A DNA stretch of 50,076 nt from Candidatus Omnitrophota bacterium (GCA_903901225.1 CAIUQE010000046.1:1-50076); one strand, 5' to 3'. Shown: positions 34,743 to 42,415, counted from the first letter of the stretch. Notes: generated by a model not told the origin, from the sequence alone. Translations and numbers: made by a program.

Positions 34743-35192
34743 ATGGGATATCGGTCACGAAGAAGTTCCGGATTGACCCTTATTGAGGTGCTTGTCGCCG
34801 CGGGTGTTTTTTTGGTCGCCGCCACAGGCATTTTATCCAGTTTTTCCCAATGCGTGGAACTCAACCAGATGGGAATGCGTTCGACCATCGCGGTCCAGGG
34901 CGTGAAGAATAAGGTCGAGGAGATCAAGTCCTCAACTTTCGCCAATATTTTTACGAATTACAATAACAGGACTTTCACGATCCCCGGGCTAGACGGGATT
35001 GGCGTGATCTATGTGGACACCGCGAATACGAAGCTTGTCGAGGTCAAGGTAGTGTTCTGCTGGAGGCTGGCGGACGGCCGCGTGGCCGGGGAAGACACCA
35101 ACCTGAACGGGATCCTTAATACCGGAGAAGATAAAAATGGCAACGGACAGCTTGATTCCTATGTCCAGGTTATCACGAGGATATATGGATAG
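34743..35192 (+). CDS. Pseudopilin, PilV/GspI-like
   Basis: A 149-residue type IV-like prepilin. Basic head MGYRSRRSSG, then cleavage between G and L in 'SG/LTLIEVLVAAGVFLVAATGILSSFSQ', with the Glu at +5 of the mature chain. The rest contains an acidic loop 'EDTNLNGILNTGEDKNGNGQLDSY', which has the DxNxNG-like spacing of a Ca-binding loop. Start at 34743 fits GAGAGG upstream; the longer frame from 34701 has no ribosome site. First gene of the riboswitch-regulated operon; it overlaps the next gene by eight bases. Confidence 0.82.
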   Translation: MGYRSRRSSGLTLIEVLVAAGVFLVAATGILSSFSQCVELNQMGMRSTIAVQGVKNKVEEIKSSTFANIFTNYNNRTFTIPGLDGIGVIYVDTANTKLVEVKVVFCWRLADGRVAGEDTNLNGILNTGEDKNGNGQLDSYVQVITRIYG

Positions 35193-35823
35193 GCGCCGGC
35201 ACGCTTTCACGCTTGCCGAAATGCTTATTTCCGTCGCTATCCTTGTGGCGTTGATGGGCATTGTTTTCGGGTTCGTGCTTTCGGCGCAGGCCGCGTTCAA
35301 TAATGCCGACGCCGGGATCCAGTTGCGGAATATTTTCAGGACCGCCAACGACAAGATGGCCTGGGAGCTCTCGCACACGGGGCATGACGGTGGCGGCAAC
35401 GCGCAGTACATCATTTCGACCGGGACCGGCGTCAACGGTTCGGATACCATCCGTTTTTCGGTCCCCGTGGTGTGCGATGCCGTGACCCCTTTCCTTGACG
35501 CGACGGGTAATCCCGCGCACTGGGGGGCGTATTTGACATGGGGTTGTGACAGTGTTACCTGCGCCGATGCCAATGGGGCGTGCGCGACCGTGGAATACAA
35601 ATATGTGCAGTACGCGCTCAGCGCGACTGGAGTCATTGTGCGCAGCGTGCTGGGGCCGATGTTAAATGTTGTTAGCAGCGCGTCCATTGCGGACGGCATC
35701 ACGAACATGCATTTTTCCGTGGCGGGGAACCAGCTGACATTCTCCCTTAGCGGGCAGAGAAGGTCTCTTTCAGGGGCGATGTTGACGGCCGCGACGAGCC
35801 GAAGCGTACGCTTTATGAATTAA
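35185..35823 (+). CDS. Pseudopilin, PilW/GspJ-like
   Basis: A 212-residue prepilin-like protein starting MDRRRHA/FTLAEMLISVAILVALMGIVFGFVL. The residue before the cleavage site is Ala rather than the common Gly. The Glu at +5 is present. The distal part has Cys pairs in 'WGCDSVTCADANGACATVEYKY' and reads as a beta-rich globular domain. It starts inside the end of the preceding gene, so translation is coupled. Role in the pilus or secretion pseudopilus is inferred from context. Confidence 0.8.
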   Translation: MDRRRHAFTLAEMLISVAILVALMGIVFGFVLSAQAAFNNADAGIQLRNIFRTANDKMAWELSHTGHDGGGNAQYIISTGTGVNGSDTIRFSVPVVCDAVTPFLDATGNPAHWGAYLTWGCDSVTCADANGACATVEYKYVQYALSATGVIVRSVLGPMLNVVSSASIADGITNMHFSVAGNQLTFSLSGQRRSLSGAMLTAATSRSVRFMN

Positions 35824-35834
35824 AGGAGGCATTT

Positions 35835-37535
35835 ATGAAAAGGAATCGTGGTGTTGCCCTCGCGATCTCGTTATTTTCGATGATGATGGTCACGGCTCTT
35901 TCCGCGGTCTACGTGACCAGGGCTGTCCAGGAAAAGACCATGTCCGGGATCGAGGTCAACGCGTTGAAAGCTTCTTACGCGGGGGAGTCCGGCGGTAACG
36001 ACGGGCTCTTGACGCTTTACAACCTCATTAATTTCTATTTGCTCAACACCGTGAGCGCCACGCCGGCAACAACAGTGTCCACCCAGGCCGCCAATTACGC
36101 GACAGCTGACAACGGCATTGGGTTCCTGATCGCTTACGTCAAGCATGACGGAGTAGCGCTCATGGCCCAAAATGGCACCGGCGCCAGCGCAGAAGCTGTT
36201 TATACCGCGACGACCACGGCCATCGATAACGGCAGGTATGTTTATACTATCCGCGTTACGCGCAAGTCGGCGGCGTCGTCACCGATGACCAATGTGTGGG
36301 ATTTTCCTTTCAATTTCAAGATCCAGACCACGGCAACGGTCGCCGGCCTGAATAAAAAGCTGACGCTCCACGGGGATTTCACCGTGCGCGTTCAGCGTGA
36401 TAATTTCGCGCGCTATTCGCTGTTCACCGCCCACCAGACCATGTCCAACGGGACCACCGTCTGGTTCACGGGCTCGACCAATTTTACCGGTCCGCTTTTC
36501 ACGGACACGAAGTTCAGTTTCGCGTATAATCCCGGCGGGACTTTTGACGGGCTGGTGAAGCAGGTGGACCAGACCGCGCAGTTTTATAACAACGGCAATC
36601 CTGTCCTGCTCGACGCGGATTCCAACGGGACCAGGGATATCCCGGATTTTACGACAGGATTTCAGAGGGGGTTGACGGCCATTTCCATGCCAACAAGCGC
36701 TGATGAAACTACCATGGCCACCGAAGCGTCGGGAGGCGTCACCTATGCCTCCAACGGGATATATGTTCCTCTAACGGGAACGACCCTGAAAGGCGGCATT
36801 TACGTGTACGGTGACGCGACAGTGACGATGGGGGTTGATAGCCATAGCCGCCAGACATTGAACATTGTCAGGGGAGCGACCACCGATCTGATTACGATCG
36901 ACAGGGAGGCCAACCAGACCCTTGTCACCAGCGGCGGCACCACCACAACCTATACCGGCCTTCCCGACGGGACGCATAAAGTAGGGACCGTGGTTTATGT
37001 GAACGGGAACATCACTTCTATCAGCGGGACCGTGCAGGGCGATAACCAGATGACGATCGCCAGCAAGAACGACCTGGTCATCTCAGGCAATATCCATTAC
37101 GAGCATTATACGGCGCAGGTCGGCACGCCGGGGACGACGGGGTACGTGGCCCCGACAGCGGCAGGGGCGACCAATTTGCTGGGCCTGATGAGCTGGCAGG
37201 GGAACGTCCGTGTCGGCACAACGGCACCGAACAATCTTGATATCCACGCGACCGTCATGGCCAAGACCGGCCAGTTTCAGGTCGACAATTATGACACCGG
37301 ATCTGCCAGGGGCACGGTGACGGTGCTCGGGGGCGTCATCACCAATTATTACGGCGCGTTTGGGACGTTCAATTCCTCAACAGGGCAGTTTATTTCAGGG
37401 TACGGGCGTAATTTTGTCTACGACGACCGCATGCAGACGTCCATGTCGCCGCCTTATTTTCCGACGACGAATACTTTCATCGCTTTCGCGAACGATATAG
37501 ATGATAAATTGTTCTGGCAGCAGGGAGGGTTCTAA
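35835..37535 (+). CDS. PilX-like pilus-associated surface protein
   Basis: A 566-residue protein with a PilX-type N terminus (MKRNRGVALAISLFSMMMVTALSAVYVTRAVQEKTMSG): basic head, one membrane helix, then a polar helix with ALKASYAGESG. Unlike PilX (about 180-200 residues) it carries a long Thr/Gly/Asn-rich beta region. The run 'GATTDLITIDREANQTLVTSGGTTTTY' and later repetitive G/T/V stretches suggest an adhesin-like or beta-helix ectodomain. GGAGG stands well before the ATG. Third gene of the riboswitch operon. Probably a tip or minor pilin with a large head. Confidence 0.7.
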   Translation: MKRNRGVALAISLFSMMMVTALSAVYVTRAVQEKTMSGIEVNALKASYAGESGGNDGLLTLYNLINFYLLNTVSATPATTVSTQAANYATADNGIGFLIAYVKHDGVALMAQNGTGASAEAVYTATTTAIDNGRYVYTIRVTRKSAASSPMTNVWDFPFNFKIQTTATVAGLNKKLTLHGDFTVRVQRDNFARYSLFTAHQTMSNGTTVWFTGSTNFTGPLFTDTKFSFAYNPGGTFDGLVKQVDQTAQFYNNGNPVLLDADSNGTRDIPDFTTGFQRGLTAISMPTSADETTMATEASGGVTYASNGIYVPLTGTTLKGGIYVYGDATVTMGVDSHSRQTLNIVRGATTDLITIDREANQTLVTSGGTTTTYTGLPDGTHKVGTVVYVNGNITSISGTVQGDNQMTIASKNDLVISGNIHYEHYTAQVGTPGTTGYVAPTAAGATNLLGLMSWQGNVRVGTTAPNNLDIHATVMAKTGQFQVDNYDTGSARGTVTVLGGVITNYYGAFGTFNSSTGQFISGYGRNFVYDDRMQTSMSPPYFPTTNTFIAFANDIDDKLFWQQGGF

Positions 37536-37536
37536 C

Positions 37537-37809
37537 ATGTGGAAATGGTTTGCGGGCGCGTGCCTTTTGATCATTGTGCTTTCGTGCCTCGTGACGTATT
37601 GGCTGGGGCAGGGCGTTCCGGCGGAAGTTGCCGCCAACACATCCCGTCCTCGAGCTCAGGCGGCGGCCGTGGTTGAGGCTGAAGGCGCCGGGGAGCAGGG
37701 GGGGGGTGCTGCCAAAGTAGGGACTTTGAGCCATGCCCAGGAACATCTGACGCGCAGGGTCCGTCCCGTCAAGCAGGAGCCGATGACGCAAGGCATTTTG
37801 CCGCAATGA
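37537..37809 (+). CDS. Small single-span membrane protein at end of pseudopilin operon
   Basis: A 90-residue protein: MWKWFAGACLLIIVLSCLVTYWLGQG is one hydrophobic segment; the rest is Ala/Glu/Gly-rich and ends basic (HLTRRVRPVKQEPM). It begins one base after the stop of the PilX-like gene. The longer frame from 37501 overlaps that gene and lacks a site. Family not recognised. It may be an accessory factor of the pilus operon. Confidence 0.5.
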   Translation: MWKWFAGACLLIIVLSCLVTYWLGQGVPAEVAANTSRPRAQAAAVVEAEGAGEQGGGAAKVGTLSHAQEHLTRRVRPVKQEPMTQGILPQ

Positions 37810-37880
37810 GCATTCGTTCCAATGAATCCCAATACGTCATGTTATTTAAGTTTGACAAATAACATACACATGTTATTCGA

Positions 37881-37911
37881 AAATCCGGGGAAAATCTGTG
37901 TCCCCAGATTT
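37881..37911. terminator. Hairpin behind the pseudopilin operon
   Basis: AAATCCGGGGA and TCCCCAGATTT form a 10-bp stem with one C-A mismatch and a 9-base loop. There is no T-run, so termination is not secure. The stretch 37810-38034 holds no gene. Confidence 0.35.
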
Positions 37912-37949
37912 CCCAGATTTATTGTATGTGCTTAAAACGTGCTTTTCTC

Positions 37950-37977
37950 TTGACAAAATCTGTGAATATTGTATATT
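37950..37977 (+). promoter_or_regulatory. Promoter with GTAC-repeat operator for the nucleotidyltransferase pair
   Basis: TTGACA at 37950-37955, 16-base spacer, TATATT at 37972-37977. Downstream, four GTAC tetramers (37981, 37993, 38003, 38025) lie between the -10 box and the ATG at 38035. That arrangement suggests an operator for autoregulation, as in many toxin-antitoxin operons. Confidence 0.6.
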
Positions 37978-38034
37978 TTAGTACAACGTAATGTACAGAA
38001 GCGTACATATAAATGTATTTAATGGTACAATCTT

Positions 38035-38625
38035 ATGGAATATCGTTTAAACAAAGAAGATCTTTTGAAAACCCTGGCAGGGTGGAATGGCTTTCTCAAC
38101 AAGAAGGTTCATTTGATCGCCTGCGGTGGAACGGCGCTTACGCTGTTGGGTATTAAGCCATCCACCAAAGATGTTGATTTTATTGTGCCTGAACCCGGTG
38201 AACACAAATATCTTGTTGGTGTTTTGGATCAGCTGGGCTACAAGCCCGTGACAGGCGCGGGTTGGAAGCGAGAAGGTGAAGTTTATATTTTTGATCTTTT
38301 TAAGGGCAAGAGGGTTCATACGACAGAACTTTTGCAATCGCCCTTAAGGCCGGAAGGGCATTCGCTGATCAAAGAGTTTTCTCATTTGTACATAGGGGTT
38401 CTTAATCCTTATGATCTTATTGTCAGCAAGCTTTTTCGGTGTTCGAGTGTTGACGTTGATGATTGTCTAATGCTTGTTCGCGTCCGTCTGAAAGAGATCG
38501 ATGTCAAGGTGTTGGCTGAGCGTTTTAAAGAAACCGCGAGGTTTGATATTTCGGAAGATCGGATGATGTTGAATTGGGAACATTTTCTGCGAGTCTTAAA
38601 GAAAGAAGGCCTCTATGGAAAATAA
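38035..38625 (+). CDS. Nucleotidyltransferase-fold protein (DUF6036-like)
   Basis: A 196-residue protein with the polymerase-beta-type nucleotidyltransferase core: 'HLIACGGTALTLLGIKPSTKDVDFIVPEPG', where GGTAL plus the T-x-D-x-D pattern (TKDVDF) are the catalytic signature, followed by basic 'LFKGKRVHTTELL' and a helical C-terminal part. Proteins of this kind often form toxin-antitoxin pairs and transfer nucleotides to tRNA or proteins. It has its own promoter with repeated operator-like GTAC motifs and overlaps the next gene by 11 bases. Lower GC than the pilin operon upstream suggests acquired DNA. Confidence 0.7.
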   Translation: MEYRLNKEDLLKTLAGWNGFLNKKVHLIACGGTALTLLGIKPSTKDVDFIVPEPGEHKYLVGVLDQLGYKPVTGAGWKREGEVYIFDLFKGKRVHTTELLQSPLRPEGHSLIKEFSHLYIGVLNPYDLIVSKLFRCSSVDVDDCLMLVRVRLKEIDVKVLAERFKETARFDISEDRMMLNWEHFLRVLKKEGLYGK

Positions 38626-39286
38626 ACAATTTCTGGAAAAGCTGAGTCGCCTGGGATTCCCGCTCTTTGAGCCGACGGAAGAATTTGACACGAATGAGGT
38701 TCTGGCAGAGGTTGTGAAGACGGAAAATGTTCGCTATTGGGAAGGATTCCCGGTTCTGTTAGTTAATGCCAGGAAATATGGGCTTTTCGATTATTCCAAG
38801 GTGGAAGCATCTTTGAAGACGAAGGAGTTAAAAGAGCGTTTAAAAGCATTGTTTCTGCTTTCATTGGCTGTTTACAGTCTGAATGGGATGGGATTCGAGT
38901 GGAGTCGTAGCTATGGCCGGCAATTGACACAGAAAGATAAAGACACCTTTAAGAAGCTTGAAATCTACCTGAAAGGTGGCTCCGAGTTTGACTTGGCCGG
39001 ATATCGTTTTAGTCCCGATCGTATCAAGAAGGCTTTTTTGTATTATTCGACAGACGATGCTAATGAAACAAGAGCAATGATGGAAAGGCATGATGAGTTG
39101 TCTTTGGAATTTTCGCTGTCAAAGGTCTTTTCTCCGAAGCAGAAAGAGCTTTTTAAAAAGAAGCTGAAAGGCGAGCTTTTGACCAAGACGGAAAGAGAGT
39201 ATTTCTCACGTTCTGTGAAGAAAACCGTGACGGCCTTGGCAAATCCCGAATTACATCGTTTGGCGCAAAAGGTGGCCGGGCTTTAA
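38615..39286 (+). CDS. Partner protein of the nucleotidyltransferase
   Basis: A 223-residue, mostly helical protein with no recognised domain. It begins 'FLEKLSRLGFPLFEPTEEFDTNEVLAEVVKTENVRYWEGFPVLLVNARKYGLFDY' and ends in a charged helix rich in Lys. The 11-base overlap with the nucleotidyltransferase gene and shared low GC mark a two-gene module. By context it could be the antitoxin or specificity partner; there is no winged-helix motif that I can identify with confidence. Confidence 0.5.
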   Translation: MENKQFLEKLSRLGFPLFEPTEEFDTNEVLAEVVKTENVRYWEGFPVLLVNARKYGLFDYSKVEASLKTKELKERLKALFLLSLAVYSLNGMGFEWSRSYGRQLTQKDKDTFKKLEIYLKGGSEFDLAGYRFSPDRIKKAFLYYSTDDANETRAMMERHDELSLEFSLSKVFSPKQKELFKKKLKGELLTKTEREYFSRSVKKTVTALANPELHRLAQKVAGL

Positions 39287-39458
39287 CGACGTTTTTGTTG
39301 GAAAGCATATTAATAAGTCTGATATTTTATTTATTCCGGAGGTAGGCTGATTCGGGAATGAAGAAGAAATCCGGGGCAATGATGATTTATCGCTTGTAAG
39401 AAGCGACTTTTTGTGTAGAATTGATGGACATTTGAATGAGCGGTATAGTAGTGTTTTG

Positions 39459-39599
39459 CGCCCGGCCTCAGCCTGCAGGGCTTCGGCACCTGGCGCAAAA
39501 ATGTTCTAATAAGGTATCATTTAATTTTCGCCCGTCCTTCGGCCTCTAGGGCCTCAGGACTTGGCGCAAAGATGTTCTAACAAGGTATTATGGTATTTT
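39459..39599 (+). repeat. Two tandem about 70-bp units with promoter before tRNA-Arg(ACG)
   Basis: Units start at 39459 and 39529; the tRNA starts at 39600. Each unit begins with [GT]CGCCCG, as the tRNA does, closes a hairpin at (T)GGCGCAAA, then continues ATGTTCTAA[TC]AAGGTAT[CT]AT. In the second unit TTGGCG (39571) and TATTAT (39586-39591) could be -35/-10 boxes placing a start at about 39599. The rest of 39287-39458 shows no gene. Confidence 0.65.
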
Positions 39600-39673
39600 G
39601 CGCCCGTAGCTCAATTGGATAGAGCATCTGACTACGGATCAGAAGGTTACAGGTTCGACTCCTGTCGGGCGCG
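39600..39673 (+). tRNA. tRNA-Arg (anticodon ACG)
   Basis: 74 bases; acceptor GCGCCCG/CGGGCGC, D arm with TAGCTCAATTGGATAGAGCA, anticodon stem TCTGA-CTACGGA-TCAGA (anticodon ACG), T arm ACAGG-TTCGACT-CCTGT, discriminator G. No CCA encoded. A34 of this tRNA is the usual substrate of TadA, whose gene follows 30 bases later. The T-run at 39674-39681 lies directly behind it. Confidence 0.96.
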
Positions 39674-39702
39674 TTTTTTTTCATAGTTTCTTTCCTTCCC
39701 CT

Positions 39703-40161
39703 ATGGATCAAATTTTCCACGAAATGATGATGCGTGAGGCCCTCAAGGAGGCGCGCAAGGCCGCGGCGGCCGACGAGGTCCCGGTGGGGGCTGTGATCGT
39801 CCACGGCAGGCAGGTCATTGCCCGCGCGCACGATCAGGTGGAGCTTTTGAAAGACCCTACGGCCCACGCGGAAATGATCGCGATCACCCAGGCGTCGAAT
39901 TTTCTCGGGTCCAAGTGGTTGCAGGATTGTGTGCTGTATGTTACAATCGAGCCTTGTTCGATGTGCGCCGGGGCGCTGGTCCTGTCGCGTTTGAAAAAGA
40001 TATTTTTTGGCGCCAGGGCTCCCAAGACCGGGGCGTGCGGGTCGGTGCTGGATATCCCCGGGAACACGAAGCTCAATCACGAGGTCGAGGTTGATGACGG
40101 GGTTCTCGCTGATGAATGCGCGGCGGTAATGAAAGAGTTTTTCAGGAAGAAAAGAAAATAG
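39703..40161 (+). CDS. tadA: tRNA adenosine(34) deaminase
   Basis: Deaminates A34 to inosine in tRNA-Arg(ACG), letting one tRNA read CGU, CGC and CGA. Zinc/active-site motifs of the cytidine-deaminase fold are present: H55-A-E57 (TAHAEMIAI) and PCSMC with C85 and C88. N-terminal 'MMREALKEARKAAAADEVPVGAVIV' is diagnostic. 152 residues, standard. No clear ribosome binding site (CTTCCCCT) before the ATG. The gene begins 29 bases behind its tRNA substrate on the same strand. Confidence 0.95.
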   Translation: MDQIFHEMMMREALKEARKAAAADEVPVGAVIVHGRQVIARAHDQVELLKDPTAHAEMIAITQASNFLGSKWLQDCVLYVTIEPCSMCAGALVLSRLKKIFFGARAPKTGACGSVLDIPGNTKLNHEVEVDDGVLADECAAVMKEFFRKKRK

Positions 40162-40203
40162 TAGTGGGGCGCGATATATAAGTAGTTGATTATATTTTTT
40201 TAT

Positions 40204-40258
40204 GGAACTCAGGTTTGTTCCTCGCCCCGTAGGGGCGTGGCAACAAACCTGAGTCTCC
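40204..40258 (+). repeat. 55-bp hairpin element (copy 2)
   Basis: GGAACTCAGGTTTGTT...AACAAACCTGAGTCTCC, inner stem CGCCCC/GGGGCG. Outer arms are almost identical to copy 1 at 16285-16339; the inner stem is different but again paired. Total length is exactly 55. Confidence 0.75.
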
Positions 40259-40278
40259 AAAATTCGCGGAGCGTTTAA

Positions 40279-40333
40279 GGAACATCGAACGGCGCGTCAA
40301 ACTGTTGGTTTGACGTCGGCGTTCGATGTCTCC
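40279..40333 (+). repeat. 55-bp hairpin element (copy 3)
   Basis: GGAACATCGAACG...CGTTCGATGTCTCC with inner stem CGTCAAAC-TGTTG-GTTTGACG. Outer arms differ from copies 1 and 2, with the changes matched on both sides, yet length and the GGAA/TCTCC ends are kept. Confidence 0.75.
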
Positions 40334-40358
40334 AAAAAATTCGTAGAAATTTTTGGAG
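40330..40358 (+). other. Hairpin pairing the 5' end of tRNA-Ser(GCT) with its leader
   Basis: CTCCAAAAA at 40330-40338 pairs with TTTTTGGAG at 40350-40358, extending to about 40344; the right arm includes the first four tRNA bases, as in the counterpart at 16336-16364. Confidence 0.55.
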
Positions 40359-40443
40359 AGGTGGCAGAGTGGCCGATTGCAACTTCCTGCTAAGAAGTTG
40401 ACTGGGGTGACCTGGTCCGAGGGTTCGAATCCCTCCCTCTCCG
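40355..40443 (+). tRNA. tRNA-Ser (anticodon GCT)
   Basis: 89-base class II tRNA; acceptor GGAGAGG/CCTCTCC, anticodon loop CTGCTAA giving GCT, long variable arm, T arm GAGGG-TTCGAAT-CCCTC, discriminator G. No CCA encoded. The serine recombinase gene lies about 330 bases downstream, facing it. Confidence 0.95.
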
Positions 40444-40479
40444 TTTTCTATTCTCCCGTCGGTGTCCGACGAGAGATAC

Positions 40480-40516
40480 AAAATCCTCTGAATAGCGCGG
40501 CTGTTCAGGGGATTTT
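40480..40516 (+). terminator. Hairpin behind tRNA-Ser(GCT)
   Basis: AAAATCCTCTGAATAG and CTGTTCAGGGGATTTT with loop CGCGG; a second small hairpin CGTCGG-TGT-CCGACG precedes it at about 40457. No long T-run, so moderate confidence. Confidence 0.5.
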
Positions 40517-40663
40517 CTATGTCCGCACGTGTCAAAGGGTTGCGCGATAATTTCTCGACGGCATTCTGTATTCCTGAAATTTTCATTATCTCTCTTCCGA
40601 CGGTCGTCGTAATTTCCCATAAATTGCTTTGTGTTTTATCTCTTTATCTCTCAATGGCGGCTT

Positions 40664-40739
40664 AGTAAAGGAGCCCTAGTAAAGGGATAATGGCGCGTTT
40701 TATTGGGTATTATCGACGAGCAAGAAAGTCCTTTACTAG
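40664..40739. repeat. Three copies of TAGTAAAGG[AG], possible recombination sites
   Basis: TAGTAAAGGA at 40664-40673, TAGTAAAGGG at 40678-40687 and inverted TCCTTTACTA at 40730-40739, in the gene-free stretch 40444-40777 next to the 3' end of the serine recombinase gene. They could be part of its attachment site or of a resolvase binding region; nothing in the window provides the partner site. Confidence 0.5.
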
Positions 40740-40777
40740 GAATTGGCTTTCTAGGGGTGAGTTAGCCAGAGATGCTT

Positions 40778-42415
40778 TTAGGAGAGAGAGGTTTTGATCT
40801 CTTGCCAGAGGACGGCCTGTTTTGTCCAGTCCATTTCGGATGAGATGTCGCGGAGTTTGTATTCGGGAATAGTGGAGAGGGTTGTGGCAGTTTCTGTCAT
40901 TATTTCTGTCTGGATCGACGGAGATAAGTGTAAGAGCCCCAGTATATGGCTTAGACTGGTTTGGCTAAAGCCCAGCCAGGCAGAGGCCTGATTCAGGTCT
41001 TTTATTTTACCATCAGAAAGATTGCGGTTCAGATGGTGGGCCAGTAGAAGCTGTTTTCTAATCGTAGGCTCCTGATCAAGCTGTCGCTGCTTTCCTTTAA
41101 GTTCATTGGCGTGGATCTTTTTGATGTTTGAATCAAATTCATGACACTCAGTCGTTCCGTTCAGGACGATGTAAATCTTTTTGGCGGTTGAATCATAGTC
41201 TGCTGTCTTAATGAGTGTTTGGATAATCCGTCGCTTTTCTTCAAAGAATAATGAATCCCAGATGGGCGAGAGGATGGCTTCTGCTTCTGCCTTGTGCGGA
41301 GAATTCTTGAGGGTTTTAACTTCACCACGCAGGATCTGTTCGATCCGTTCCTCCATGAGCTGGGCGTTAACGTAACGGACGGGACATTCAGAATAGCCGC
41401 GCTTTTGAGCGTTTGAGCAAAGATAATAGCGGTATTTATGGCGGCCTTTTTTGAGAGTGTAGGTGTGCACCATGGCGCTGCCGCAGGCTTTGCATTTGAG
41501 GACTTTGGATAAAAGTCCTGAACAGTCTTTATTTTTATAGGGCTTTCGATCAAGCCGGTGATGCGCCAGTCGTTCCTGAACTTTATTGAATGTGTCCTCG
41601 TCGATGGTGGCGGGTTGGAGTCCGGTATAGATCTGACCGTTATAGTTGACCTTGCCGATGTAGGTGTGGTTCTTGAGTATGCGCACCACCGTCATAATGC
41701 TGAATTTCTTGTTTCCGAAAGTTCTGCCGGTCTTTGTTGGCCAAGAGGGCGTGCGGTAGCCGGTGGCATTGATCGTTTGCGCGACTTCCAACGCAGAATT
41801 CTTCTCCAGATAAAGGGCATAGACTTTTCGCACCATATCAACCTCGTCGGGGTTGATAATGATCTTGCGATTCTCTTTGGGGTCGCGCATGTAGCCGAAA
41901 GGCGGGTGACCGCCGAGCCACTGGCCGCGTTTGCGAGCAGCGCTAAGTTTATCTTTTGTGCGTTCGCTGATTATTTCACGCTCAAACTGAGCGAAGGAAA
42001 GAAGGATGTTGAGGGTTAGCCGTCCCATGGACGTATTGGTATTGAAATGCTGGGTAATGGAAACAAAGACAACATTGTTTTTATCGAAGAATTCAAGAAG
42101 CTGGCTGAAATCAAGCAATGATCTGGAGAGTCGATCAACCTTGTAGACCACCACGCAATTAATTTTTCCTTCCTTGATATGCGTAAGAAGCTTTTGCAGT
42201 CCGGGTCTTTCGACATTGGCTCCCGTGAAACCTCCGTCGTCATAAAGTTCATTGGAGGCCGTCCAGCCTTCATGTTGCTGGCTTTTGATGTAGCTTGCGG
42301 CTGATTCGCGCTGGTTATCAAGAGAGCTGAACTCCTGATCCAATCCTTCGGACGAGGATTTACGGGTGTAAATGGCGCATACAAGATGTCTTTTTTGTTC
42401 GGGTTCGGTTGTCAT
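40778..42415 (-). CDS. Large serine recombinase
   Basis: A 545-residue site-specific recombinase. N-terminal resolvase domain with the catalytic serine S20 in IYTRKSSSEG, 'SLDNQRESAASYI', 'VVVYKVDRLSRSLLDF' and 'FAQFEREIISERTKDKL'; a recombinase domain with 'GHPPFGYMRDPKENRKIIINPDEVDMVRKVYALYLE'; and a zinc ribbon with 'LKCKACGSAMVHTY' and 'YYLCSNAQKRGYSECP'. The last 100 residues include a helix-turn-helix-like stretch 'LNQASAWLGFSQTSLSHILGLLHLS'. Such enzymes integrate or excise mobile DNA. Its start codon overlaps the stop of the upstream DUF2924 gene, so both come from one transcript. The adjacent tRNA-Ser(GCT) may mark the integration side. Confidence 0.93.
   Translation of the reverse strand: MTTEPEQKRHLVCAIYTRKSSSEGLDQEFSSLDNQRESAASYIKSQQHEGWTASNELYDDGGFTGANVERPGLQKLLTHIKEGKINCVVVYKVDRLSRSLLDFSQLLEFFDKNNVVFVSITQHFNTNTSMGRLTLNILLSFAQFEREIISERTKDKLSAARKRGQWLGGHPPFGYMRDPKENRKIIINPDEVDMVRKVYALYLEKNSALEVAQTINATGYRTPSWPTKTGRTFGNKKFSIMTVVRILKNHTYIGKVNYNGQIYTGLQPATIDEDTFNKVQERLAHHRLDRKPYKNKDCSGLLSKVLKCKACGSAMVHTYTLKKGRHKYRYYLCSNAQKRGYSECPVRYVNAQLMEERIEQILRGEVKTLKNSPHKAEAEAILSPIWDSLFFEEKRRIIQTLIKTADYDSTAKKIYIVLNGTTECHEFDSNIKKIHANELKGKQRQLDQEPTIRKQLLLAHHLNRNLSDGKIKDLNQASAWLGFSQTSLSHILGLLHLSPSIQTEIMTETATTLSTIPEYKLRDISSEMDWTKQAVLWQEIKTSLS

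Noticed and set aside
16361..40443. The two tRNA-Ser genes as att duplicates of one element
   Set aside because: The shared 3' sequence is ordinary conservation of the tRNA-Ser T arm and acceptor stem; anticodons and variable arms differ.
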